Assembly (NCBI GenBank): GCA_025602915.1
Contig: JAHLJZ010000077.1
Location: 1-64,000, forward strand
From: Paraphysoderma sedebokerense
Lineage: Eukaryota; Blastocladiomycota; Physodermatomycetes; Physodermatales; Physodermataceae
Direction: 5' to 3'
DNA length: 64,000 bases
Shown piece after piece: positions 24,234 to 36,300 of the stretch; position 1 is the stretch's first letter; each line of letters begins with the position of its first letter. The notes beneath the pieces were generated by a model, which worked only from the letters and a program-made list of their open reading frames with translations, did not search any database and was not told the DNA's origin. Both the position numbers and the translations under genes were made by a program.

Positions 24234-24873
24234 AGTAATTATTTCATTCGGTGAGGATTTGTGGTGGGTTGTCATGGAATGTTACCACACAGATTTGAGT
24301 GGGAAATCAGACAGTTGAATTCAACAATGGTCATCGTTCAACATATTCATCATTTTCATTCTCACTTGACATCATTCATTCATTTTTTTTTTCTTCGGAT
24401 CACACTCGAACAATTATATGCATTTCGACTCAAGTAAAACTCCTATTCCGTGATGGTCGGAACGAAGTCATAATAATATTTTATCAATCTTTTTTTTTCT
24501 ATCTTTCTCTCTTTATCATTCGGTAGAAGATTGGTGGAGTCAATGAATTGAAAGAACAGAGTGCTTGTTTTGTATTAATCGTGTGGAAGACATGGAACTG
24601 TGTTTTTAAATAAAAAGAACTTTTTTGGGGAACTGCTTATAAATGAATCAACTTTTAAGTCAAACTATATCCGAGGAAGAGAAGAGGCAAAAAGGGACGA
24701 GCGAGGCAAGATTCGAAACGGGCGCTTTCTGTTCTCTTGGAAGAATGAGTCACGTGTCGGGCAAAACAGAAAATGTTGAACGACTCAACTAAAGTCATCC
24801 ATCCGTATTATCAGCTCAAAAAGACAGGACATTCCTCGGCAACCCATCTAATACTACCTGATACTACGCACAA
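24234..24873. other. Intergenic region SIN3-BRF1
   Basis: 640 bp of AT-rich DNA with T-runs. A possible SIN3 polyadenylation signal AATAAA lies at 24609-24614. No gene seen. Confidence 0.6.
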
Positions 24874-27657
24874 ATGTCGGCCTGCCAACACTGCGGTGGG
24901 ACAGAGATTGAGTATGACTCTGCACAGGGAAATTCGTTTTGTGTGGCCTGTGGTGCTGTAAGTTAATTTTTCTTTGGTTCTGATTCGTTGGTCTTGCCTC
25001 TCCATGTCAAATTGCATTTGAGGAGTGCAATACTGAAGTGGAGGTAGAGATAGAGACAAACAGTGGTTATTGGATTGTAGAATTATCGCTTACCTGATGA
25101 CTTGACTAACGATATCCTGTATTTCTGGCTTCTTGGCTGGGTTTTCTGCCTTCTTCGTTGTCATCGTCATTTTTGGTCGGTGACTGAACTGAAATGATCT
25201 CTTCGACAATCGATTTGGTCTCCGATTGCTAATTATATGACAAAAAACAAAACATTATACTTCCGGCTCGGATATGTTATTAGGTTTTGGAAGAAAATAC
25301 GATTGTAGCCGAAGTAACGTTTTTGGATGCCGCTAATGGCGCTGCAGTTGCTTCCGGTGGTTTTGTCAGTGAAGAAACTCAAGGTTTGTTCAACCATTAT
25401 TATCGCTTTCTATAGCGAGCGGGAGATTGTTGAAAGTGGATTAAAAAAGTATAAAATTAAAGAGAAACGATGAATTGGTGTTAACTGTGGTTCGACTTTC
25501 GTGCCTGTATTGTAGGTAGAACTGCAAAAGCCGGAGCGTACGGAAAATTTGGACGAACGAGCTCTAGAGAGCAAACTGTGGCCAATGGTTTGTATTTAAA
25601 TGAATCAATAACATTTATTTTGTTCACTGTATAACATACTCAATTTTCGATTTTACTCTCTGATTTTAAAATCTAGCACGTCGAATCATTCAGCGCATGG
25701 CTCACGCCCTCAAATTGAACGAACATCATGTAGAAGCTGCTCAGCGCTACTATAATCTCGCTTTAATTAATAATTTCGTCAAAGGTCGCAAATCTGTCAA
25801 CGTCGCTGCCGCATGCCTCTACATTGTCTGTCGACAACAAAAGACTTCTCATATGCTCATTGACTTTTCGGATGTCCTCTCCACCTCAGTTTTCGCTCTT
25901 GGTAATACGTTCCTCAAACTGGTAAAAGAACTGAATTTAAAACTGCCAATGATCGATCCTAGTTTATACATTTCACGGTTCGCTGCTATGCTCGAGTTTG
26001 GAAATAAAACCCACGTCGTCGCCAACGATGCTTTGCGATTGGTGCAGCGAATGAGTAGAGATTGGATTCATACCGGTAGACGACCTGCTGGTATATGTGG
26101 TGCCTGTTTGCTCATTGCGGCAAGAATGCACAATTTTAAAAGGACGATAAAAGAGGTCATTCATGTGGTGAAGATGGCAGAGATTACGATTAGAAAACGG
26201 TATGTTCATGACACAAGTCTTTAGTCAGTCTACATCGTCTTTCCCGCTAAGGTAATGACATTTGATATTCTTAGGTTGCTTGAGTTCAAAGAGACACCGT
26301 CTGCTACTTTATCCATTGAAGATTTCCAAACCGTCTGGCTTGAATCTACTCATGACCCGCCCGCATTCAAGAGAAATCGACAAAAAGAAATTTTGGACAA
26401 AATGGCAAACGGCGAAGACATAAAAGACCTGAAAGATGAGTTGCTGGCGTTGGAGGAAGAAGAAGACGAGGACGAAGATGAAGAGCCATCATCAACAAAT
26501 GAAAAAGGTCAAAGCCCCGATACCCGAAAGCGCAAGCGACCGGAGTCGAAAGGTGATGCCGATCCCATTGAAGTTGTTCCAGGAGATGCAGAAGAGGACA
26601 ATGAAATGGTCCCAAACAGCCGGACCGAAGAGCAGCTGGAGAAGCAAGTGGTCTCGTTATTAGAGAATCAAGAACTGCAAGCTGTAGAGAAAGAGTTGTT
26701 CCAAAACAAATCTGGTATGTCGGCCGCTCTAAACCATAGTGGCATTGCTTGCATATTGAGTTGTTTTCTGCCTTGGCGATTATAGTCTCCGTTTCTCGAT
26801 CGAAATTTAATCCGACCATCACACCCGAAGATCAGCGGTTATCTGATTTGGATGACGACGATGAGTTATCAAATGTTATCTTGACAAGTGAAGAAGCCGA
26901 ATTGAAGAGTAAAATTTGGCACGAATTGAATCGCGATTACTTGTTGGAACAGCAGTGTTTGTATTTATTGCTGATATATAACCTCCAAAGTTTTCCCTTC
27001 TAACCACAAACTTTTATTTCTCTTCAATTTTAATTTATTATAGTTAAGGCCCAGCAGCCCGCCAAGAAACCCGGTAAACCCAGGGCGAAAAAGCAGAAAA
27101 CGTCACAACCCGCTCAACCGGCTGCATCCGCTGCCGAAGCCGTCAAGCAATCTCTAGCAAGAAAGTTATCAAAGAAGATCAATTACTCTGCTCTTGAGAA
27201 AATCTTCGACCCTACTCCTGACAGCCCAAATCTTGGTCATAGAAGGGAACGCAGTAGTACGCCTGCCTTTGATAGACGATACAGGGAAAGTAGTGTTTCG
27301 AGTTACGCAGGTTCGATGAGTGGACGAGCTGGGAGTGTTGGCCTCTCGACAACAGGAAGTACCAAACGTTTAGGCGGTGTTAGTAGTTTATTCACGAATA
27401 GTCGATCGCGAGGAAGTACGCCTGATGTTTCTGTCTCAACTCAGCGCAGTACTCAACCGATCTCGGTTGACAAAGGCGAAGAATTGATGGTAGAGGACGA
27501 AGAAGAGGAAAATGTTGCTACCGAGCAGACAGGAGAAACCGATTTCAAGAAGCTGATGAGTGGTTTCAGAAAACAGTTGTATCAAGGAAACGATGATGAC
27601 GGAGAAGAGCTGGTGCATGACTTGGAAGATCATGATGGTGACGAATACTACGACTAG
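24874..27657 (+). CDS. BRF1: TFIIIB subunit BRF1
   Basis: Seven exons: 24874-24957, 25284-25383, 25516-25587, 25677-26199, 26275-26714, 26786-26956, 27044-27657; 667 residues. BRF1 recruits TBP and RNA polymerase III to tRNA and 5S genes. The N-terminal zinc ribbon uses Cys4, Cys7, Cys23, Cys26. Two cyclin-like repeats cover about residues 90-275 (RVQRMSRDW-type helices, RRPAGICGACLLIAARMH). After an acidic linker come the Brf1-specific homology segments: DLDDDDELSNVILTSEEAELKSKIWHELNRDYL and later KKINYSALEKIF. The acidic tail is usual. The first intron is long (326 nt) for this window. The product would transcribe the two tRNA genes found here, among others. Confidence 0.94.
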
Positions 27658-27820
27658 ACTTCACTCAGAAATGACTTCTATATTCATAACTCACATTCAT
27701 TGAACTCTACTGTAATTAATTATCTTTCTTTTGGTAGTATAGCTAGTAGGATGTGTTATAGAGATTCTCATTTTCTTTTATTCTGAAACAATTTGCTATA
27801 AAGTTTGTATATAGACCCTG

Positions 27821-27826
27821 AATAAA
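27821..27826 (+). terminator. Candidate polyadenylation signal of BRF1
   Basis: AATAAA about 165 bases after the BRF1 stop, in the 294-bp convergent spacer shared with the glutamate dehydrogenase gene. Confidence 0.4.
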
Positions 27827-27951
27827 TAGTACTAGCTTGTCAAGCAATCGATCAATCATCACAGTTTGATAGCTGCATCGCCTCGGGACCAGATACACGA
27901 AAGATGGACATCACAAAATGAGTGGTCAAAGTTTAAAAGTCTGAGTTATAT

Positions 27952-30900
27952 TCACGAATTCCTCATTCCCAAATTATCCAGAGCAACGCGAGCTCCCCCT
28001 TTTTCTAGAACTACAATCACTTGCTTTTTGACGTCTTCGTCCATTCCACTAATGCCTTGTACAACAGACACCAAAACTTTCATTTTTTCTGCTTCCTGCA
28101 GATACCTTACCGCCAACATTCCGATTCGTATTTGTGATTCATTGTGTGATGTCGAACCAATATGATTCGACGATTGTAATTCAAATTCATGTTTCCGATT
28201 GATGATTCCAAATAGCATACCCTCGCGGTACACTACTGTTGATGCAATCGAAGATGCAAGGATACCTTTCATATAAGCCAATGGGATGTTACGTATGCGA
28301 GTGTCAAAATTCGGTAAGGAATGTAACGTCTTCGGGACATAATTGATCAACAATGTGTTGAGGAATTTTTGAAGCGGTGTCGTCGGTACGGAAGTGAGCG
28401 TAGTTGGTGACAGTGACTCCAAGTATCTTTCGACAGAGTCTGCGACTTGAATGATCGTTTTTGAGATTTGAATAGATATTTCAGGCAGAATAATGTTGGG
28501 ATCCGGATGAGACGCGGCGTCCCGGAACAATAGTTCTGCTTCGACTTTTGCGAGATGTCGCAAGCGGTCTACTCAATTGACAGTATTAGTGAACCTAAAC
28601 GAATCGTTCTAATTCATTTGAAAATCACTGACCCAAGACATCCTGGACATAACTTTCTTTCAATTGTAAGAAACTTATCTCATCCGCTAACATTCCAGCC
28701 AAAATTTCGAACGAGGAACAGATCACGCCACATTTGTTAGCCGATGAATCTTTCACGATCACAACTCCAGCTTTTGAAAGATTAAATCGAGCATTCGGGG
28801 ACAAAAATATGTTGGCTCCTTCAACAATAAGTTTGGATTTCGGTCGGCCGTCTTGATCGATGTAGTGTTTCCAATTATTGTCATTGATTGTGTATGGTCG
28901 CCTGAGAACCAAAATCAACACATGTTAACTACGTTAATATAAAACGACATGATTGCGTTAAAAATTTGAGCATACCCTCCCGCTGGAATAAACACATCAG
29001 AAGTGACCCTAAAATGCATAGTATTCCTCATTTTTGCCCCATCGGCTGCTGAAACAGACATAACTACACCATGCTTACTCAATTTTTCTAACGATTGATA
29101 AGTCATTAGACGATGAAGAACAACTTGAAAATATATAATTCACGATGCTACCTTTTTGGAATTCAATGATAGGAAGACTTTCTTCTACAAGTCTCAAGAG
29201 TTCAGAGTGATCCAGCCCCTCTGGATCTTCGGCAACCCCACTTCCATCCGCGATAGCGACTATTGATGCGTTTGGGCCGTACTCTCGATGCAAGATTTTG
29301 ATTTCATTACCAGCAACGTCGCCGTCAGGACCACCTAGTATGACATGTGAGAGAAGACAAGAGAGACAAAGATAGGTAAATGGGAGCAAGTACCTGTGAG
29401 CTTCACGGTAAACCGTTGTTTCTTTGGGTCGAATCCTAATCTTCTCAATGCAACGTCCAAGAACACGGTGACACCTTCACTGTATAGTAAAGAAGTATTA
29501 GATATAATAATAATCTCAGTTAAGTCAAATTTATAATGAACCTTGTCACCCCATACTGCTTGTGGTTAATTCCCGCGCCCGGTTTCGAACTCATAAACGT
29601 AGAAGGGAAAGGGTGGCCCCTTTCTTCAGCTCTTTTACAGATCCATTCAATAAGAGAATTGGAAACGTTCTCGTCTGGCCCAAGATACAGTAGTTCTTCT
29701 TTCCCGTAGTAATCAGCCATACTGGCTGCATTTTTCGTAACAGTCAGATCGAGCAAACCATCAGTGAAGGATTTGAAGGCACCCACGGGGATGGTATGTG
29801 GTTGAAGCAATATTACTCCCTTTGATCCGCCCTCTGGGATGTCTTTGTTCTTTGAGATAAACGTTAGTTACAAGAATTGTAAAAAAAGAAAGAGCGCGGC
29901 ATGAAGTTACCTTCAGTTGTTGGGCCGACGCAAGTCCAAATCCTTCGGCGATTAAACCTCTATTGGCCACCATATATTGTTCCTGACCGCCTGGCGTAAT
30001 AATCCTGACCCCACCTCTAGCGATATCTCTGAATCGAGTGTGAAATCCGATAAAACCTCTTCCAAAACCGAAAAATACACCAAAAGGTAAATTGATATTG
30101 ATGCTTTTAACTTTGTCGTTGAATAGTTGTGGATCGAGGCGAAGGAGTAAAGCTAGGCGATCAGGGAAGTGAAGATTTGTTTTCAGGGTGTACATTACGA
30201 CAGAGAGTAGAAAGTGGAAAAACAGTTTTGTATCCTCCATATCAGCAGTTTCGTCAATGAGTCTGGTGATATCCGCGTAAGCTTGGTGCAGATGTTCAAT
30301 TCGTGTTTCGAGCGCATTTTCTGGAATTGGAGCGAATCTAGAATGCGTGTCAGATAGAGGAACCGTAGAAATAAAGTGTTTGAATAATCTTACTTTTCGA
30401 GGAATATTCCAGTGATGGCTTTGGTAATCGTAGAATATTGTGCCACAAATTGAAACATATGGTGCATAGTATAAACCAACGGCTTATTTTCAGTTAAAAT
30501 ACAATGCAATAGCTGCAATGCACAAACATAAATCAAAAAAAAATTAAAATCAGTATGGAAGAACAAGCAGGCGCCAATAGGTTTCCATCGAGAAATCTTA
30601 CCTGAGTAAAAGCTACGACAATTTCAGCTTCAATCAAACTGTAATCTCGGTGTTTATCTGCAAATATCAATACAGATTCATCAAGCCAATTAATTCTGCA
30701 TTTCTTGAATGTTAAATCATATCACAAGTGTGTCGTGGGTTAAATGAGCTCGCAAACCTTGCCAAATCTTCGCGTACGCGTTTACCGAATGGATTATCTG
30801 ACGATACATCAATTTTATCGTCCTCACTTCGTATATAACAAGTTAAAATCAAAACATTTTGATCGTGTCGCGTATCCCCATTTTTCATGTTTTTGGCGGC

Positions 30901-32337
30901 TACTCCATTTTCAGGTAGCCGTATCCGGTTAAGTTTCGCTTTAATAATATCAACGCCCAACCTCCTGAGATGTTTTACAATTCGGGAAAACAAATCACGA
31001 TATTCAACTGGTTTCGCTACGTATATCAGACATGCTTGGCTGCTGATGTTGCAACTGTTTCCCCAATCGGTAGGTGCCTGACCAGGTGTACAGGAATCGA
31101 TTTCGGCGGGTTCGTCAATGATTCTAACGGTACTACCGTTTGTCAAGCTTCTGGAAGTACACATAATATAGTGATGATAGATCAGATTAGACGATGTCGA
31201 AAGAACATATGCGGCGTCACATCTACTCAAAAACTGAAGTAAATGAGATTTTTCATCTTTTACAATCGAGTTCGAAGGCGAAACGAATTGAAGGTATTGT
31301 AAAATTTCTGCCATTTTCGTCTGTTCTTCGACTGATTCCCCAGTAAACTTTACGCCCAACTTCAGGTCGGAGTTGAGATGATCGTGTTGGTCAGTTCCGT
31401 CGAAATGGAAAACGTCCAATATAAATGTGTTATCTTGTGAAGTATAGATATTAGCTTCACGGAGTGGTTTATCCTTTGGTAACGACTCTACCACTTCAGA
31501 AAGCAATCCCAAATAATTCGCCGATTTGATGTAGGTGTATATTGTCTTATCCTGAAAAAAATAATCAAGACGTTAACTCTACACGTCCTCTCCCTTTGAA
31601 ACGGCATAAAGCTCTTTTAAATGTACATACCTTATTCACCAATGACAAATCTTGTTTCCCTCCTGTCAACCGTAACGCAATTAAAGCGCGAATATGACTC
31701 AACCTAGTTTCTTCATCAATTTCCCTAAAATAGGCTTTAGGCATATTTCTCAAAAACCAAGACACAGTCTGCATTGACACCATTTCATGAGTTGAATTCA
31801 GTTCTCTTATCAGGACTTGAGCGCCAGGTGTGTCATGAATAGCTTCCGCATGAACGGACATGTCACCGGAACTTACACCGCGGTTGGCTAAAACCAGATA
31901 TGAAAATCGCCCCAATATAGAAACCGAATAATAATCGAAATCAATTCAAAAAGCCCGCATAGATCAAGCAAAATAGTCAAAAAAAATAACAACAAACCAA
32001 CAATAATATGTAATGTAGTCCCCAACACTCCAACCCAAACATTTTTAGCTTCCACCCAATCAAATTCACAATTCAACTCAACCTGTTCCTTTTCCTCATC
32101 TAAATACCGTAACTTCAATTCCCCATTTCCCAATTCTTTAGTATCTCCAAAAATCACGTCACAGATGGTAGAACATAACTCGTTAAACGACGTATCGAAA
32201 TGGATTCGAGTTCGTGAAGTACGGTTGGTGGAAGGGTGGTGTATTGAAATGGGGATATCGGTGGGTGTAGTCGTGAATGATTGTTTTCGTTTTTGTGGTC
32301 GGTTTGTTTCTTGAGGTGGGGATTGTGTGGTACCCAT
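27952..32337 (-). CDS. GDH2: NAD-specific glutamate dehydrogenase with N-terminal PB1-like domain
   Basis: Twelve exons on the minus strand: 32337-31998, 31887-31631, 31551-30726, 30657-30602, 30512-30394, 30337-29911, 29849-29542, 29479-29394, 29334-29152, 29123-28976, 28901-28633, 28568-27952; 1211 residues, in frame throughout. The enzyme oxidises glutamate to 2-oxoglutarate and ammonium. The catalytic half shows GFHTRFRDIARGGVR, SKPGAGINHKQYGVTSEGV, KLTGGPDGDVAGNEI (nucleotide binding) and LIVEGANIFLSPNAR. The N-terminal half matches the regulatory region of large GDHs (SWFLRNMPKAYFR). Exon 1 is unusual: residues about 35-112 look like a PB1 domain with an OPCA-like stretch YLDEEKEQVELNCEFDW. 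If exon 1 is not joined, the enzyme would lack an obvious start, since the only early Met is MSVHAEAIHD. Confidence 0.88.
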
Positions 32338-33399
32338 TTCTTGTTCTTTATTGTTCTTCGTTACTTCGTTGTTTGTCGTGAATGAAATATATGGCGATAA
32401 AAGTGGCTATAACCTTGGTTTTATAGCACACAAAAGAAGTAGAAACGGAGAAAAAACTCTACTAAATTTAAAAATTTCAAGTTTCACGATTCCACGAATG
32501 CAAACACAAGAGGATAACTATGAAGTAATGATAAAATAAACTCCTTATCTACCAATATATAATTTACGAAAAAAGTATCCTAGAAAATAGAATCTAGACT
32601 AAAAGTAACTCAAAAACCAAAAGTCAAAACAAAATTACTATCGTCCAACTCCCAAGTTCAACAAATGCTCGTCAAAAGATAAACTGATAAGATAACGACA
32701 ATCAATTAAACTTACCCAATCGAAACTCGCGTTTCACCGTGTTTATCGGCCTATTGAGATTTAAACTTTTTTATCTTACCCCATTCCATTCCTTTCGGCA
32801 CCGTTCAACGTTATCTAATCTTTTCCTTTTAAATCTAACTACTCGTCTTTAAAACTACTTGAACTTTAGTCTTGACTCTTGATAACCTTTGCGACTTATA
32901 AAATGAAACCAAACTGACTTTTCAAAAATTTTACAAAAAAGGCTAGTGGTAAAGTGGTATCATTCGAGTTTATCAAATACCTTATTGTGCTCTAGTCATT
33001 TCATCAAATATATGTATTTATTTATACCCCAATATTTACCAACACCATACAACCAACTCTAACGCCACACCCAACCGTATCGTACCATTTACCTGTTATA
33101 TCTTTTCACCATTTAAACCAACACCCAAATAACCCAAACCTCATAAAAAATAATCAATCCACAAAAAATCAACGAGGGATAATGAACATGCGAATTACGC
33201 AAATAAAAGATGCTGTAAATTTGTAACTGAAATAAAGGAAATTAAAATAGAATGTACAAAATTCAAAATACATTGTCCAATGTCCATATTCTTAAAAAAA
33301 TAAAAAAATCCTACCCAAAAAAAAAACCAACCAACCAAAACAAATATAGTTCTATCATACATTCCAACCATCACCATGTTCCACCGTTTCCCTGATTTT
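32338..33399. other. Intergenic region between GDH and ABC transporter
   Basis: About 1.06 kb, AT-rich, containing the GDH promoter and the 3' end of the ABC transporter (both minus strand). Short open frames are not conserved-looking. Confidence 0.6.
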
Positions 33400-36300
33400 T
33401 TATCGTCTTTCTCTGACAAACACTTGTAAACAAACAAAACTAGCCACCAAAAACACCGTAAACATGACACTCAGTTTGACTACATCCGTCCAATACGATT
33501 GAGCGTTGAATCCGAATGTAGACAGAATCACCGCGGCGGGAACCTACGAATGTCAAACCGTTGGTGAGTTAACTTCTTAACTTCTGAATTTTAAAAATTC
33601 AGGATAGAAGAGAAGGTGATAGAGGAAAGGATGAAGGATGAAAGATGGTAACATACGTCAATCACGAGACCGTATTTGGTTTCGGCTAGCTGTAAATCTT
33701 TGAGTTCATTGACGACGAGAGCTTCCAATGCGTAGTTGAAGAACGATAAATGTTTTAACCAGCGTAGGTACTCTGGTATCCGATCTACATAAAACCAAAA
33801 AAATGAAAAACGAAAAAAAGGGGGGTGGGGGGTAGAGGAGGCAAGCAACATATTAAAATTCAAGAACAAAAATGAAGAAGGTAAACTGCAAAAGGCCATT
33901 CATCAACAAACCTTTATTCAACAACAACCCCCCAAAAAGCATACTAAACAACATCACCAAAATACTAAGTAAATTAGCGACACTCAAATCTTCAATGACT
34001 ATCCCCGTGAACAAACAAATACTAGCAGCCGTTAAATTGAACATAACCAAAACCAACAAGAATTTTAAAAAGATAGTGGTAACGGGGACTAAGCCGACCA
34101 TATGGTAGATGATCACGCCCATCAAGAATGGGGGGACAACTCGGAGGGGGATGACGTCGAATATGACCTAGCGCGGAAACGTCAAATTTATAAAATTAGT
34201 TGTTATATCTTGGAAGAAGAAAAATCAAAGAATAGAGAAACTTACTTTTGACAAGAAATACGTGAATGGAGCATAATAATGATTCGCTCGTTCTCTCATA
34301 AACAATATCCTCTCGGCCGCAAAAACCTAATCCCAAATTCAAAACAAAAATCAAAATTAGTTACCACTCAATCCATAAGATACTTGAACCAATAACTCAA
34401 AAAAAAAAAAAGATACAAACATGCAACGAGGTCAAACAACTAAACCCGAACAACGCACAAATAAAAAAGAAACAACCCATGCGGTTCTGGAATCCGGCAA
34501 TATCATTCGACACCCTCCAATACAAGAACCCACACAACACTAAATAAAAATCAACATACAACAAGTTAGAAGTCACAATCTCATCAAACGTGGACACGGG
34601 AAGAGAGTGAGAAAGAGAACGTACGAGCAACACAAATAGACAAACTGTAATGCATTAACAAGAGATACGGATTTCGATATAGATTTTTGAACGCCCGATC
34701 TGATAATATTCTGAACTGAGTAAACCATGAAGCTCGTTTAAATCCATACACGGTTGACGATTCCGACGGGTTTGATAAAGCAGAGGACGAAAAACTGTTA
34801 AACGTTGAAAATCAAAAGGTAAGGTTAATTTGATCACTCCATGGAAGGCCACAAAACAGAGGGAAACGAACCGATCCCATTCGCCACAGTATCGTTTTAT
34901 TTCGGCGTCTAGCGTTTTGTATGTCTCACTATGACAATACTCGTCCACCAACATTTGTAAATGAGGCGTCGATGCCGCGTTTATGGCTTCGACACTTCCA
35001 CTTTGATTTGTATTATTTCCAGAAAACGGTATATCGAGGGATAAATTCTTTGTATGTTTACCGCCTGATCCTGAGGCTGAACCGGATCCGGATCCAGAAG
35101 GGAAATATATTTTTCGTTCGGTGTCTACACCGCCGCCTAGACTTTGAGAGTTTCGTTTTCGTCGTGTTTGAGTGGCGATGAGACTGTGATTGGAAACAAT
35201 ACTGGCTCTCATTTTTCGGGTGAAGAGTCGTTGCTCTTGTAAGGATTTGATAGATGTGGGGTTGAGCGGTGATCGAGGAGTTTTCTGAGATGGTGATGGA
35301 AATTGAGACCCCATGGGAGACGGATCGGTGGTGACGGGGGTGGAGACCAAAGGAGAAGATTCACTGGATGAGGATTCTTCCTGGTGCGGCCTAGACGAAT
35401 CGAGGTCATGGTCATGGTCATCGTCGTTGTCAAAGTCACCTACGTCCGCTCGTTCAGCGTACATGGTTAAATCGATGAGGTAATCTGCGATATTGAATCC
35501 GACGGGACACTCGAATCCTAATTTGGCGAAATGGTCTACAGCTGTTTGAGCGGGACCACTGTACACCATTTTACCACGAGAAAGTAACACTAAATGGTCG
35601 AACAAAGCATAAATATTGGAACGGGGTTGATGAATTGTGAAAACGACGGTTCGGTTGTAATTGCGGGCGAGGTTGACCAGACACTCCACGACGTTATAAG
35701 CATTGTAGGAATCCAAACCACTCGTCGGTTCATCCAGGAAAATAATGGATGGTGAAGTCACAAGTTCACATGCTATAGAGACTCTTCGTTTTTCTCCACC
35801 AGATATACCGCGAGAACCTGGAATGAATAGCACAGATATTGTGATTAATACCGGCATACCGCATAACGCAACAGAGTTGTCAGAGTTTACCTGGAGACCC
35901 AATCCGGCTATTAGCGATTCTCAAGATTCCCAATTCCATCATCGTATCCCTCACTCTAGTACGTTTAGCTTCAAAACTCATATCCCTCGGCAACCTCAGT
36001 AAAGCACTATACATAATCGTTTCTTCAACAGTTAACGTTCCCATCAATGTGTCTTCTTGATCCACAAATCCAATGATACGTTTAAATTCGTTGTCGGCCA
36101 GTGCTTTCCCGTTCACGTAGATTTCTCCAGAAACGGTACCCGTTTTGTTACGGCGGGCGAGGATATCGAGAAAAGTGGATTTACCGGCACCTAAACGAGT
36201 AGGGATCAGTAAATTACTAAACATTACTCAGTACCAAACAAGTTTGGAGGAATAAAATTACCAGAAGCACCTATTTCCGTGAGAATAAAATAATATTTAG

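Noticed and set aside
26367-26822. 151-codon minus-strand open frame inside BRF1
   Set aside because: Antisense shadow of a biased acidic coding region; BRF1 frame is clearly the real one.
31888-32337. Stand-alone 149-residue PB1 protein
   Set aside because: The end of this frame (hydrophobic run from a T-rich stretch) is better explained as an intron, since a good donor and acceptor join exon 1 to the GDH frame in phase. Kept as the alternative in the fusion finding.
32797-33199. Possible RNA gene in the AT-rich GDH-ABC spacer
   Set aside because: No box motifs, stems or Pol III signals that I could support.
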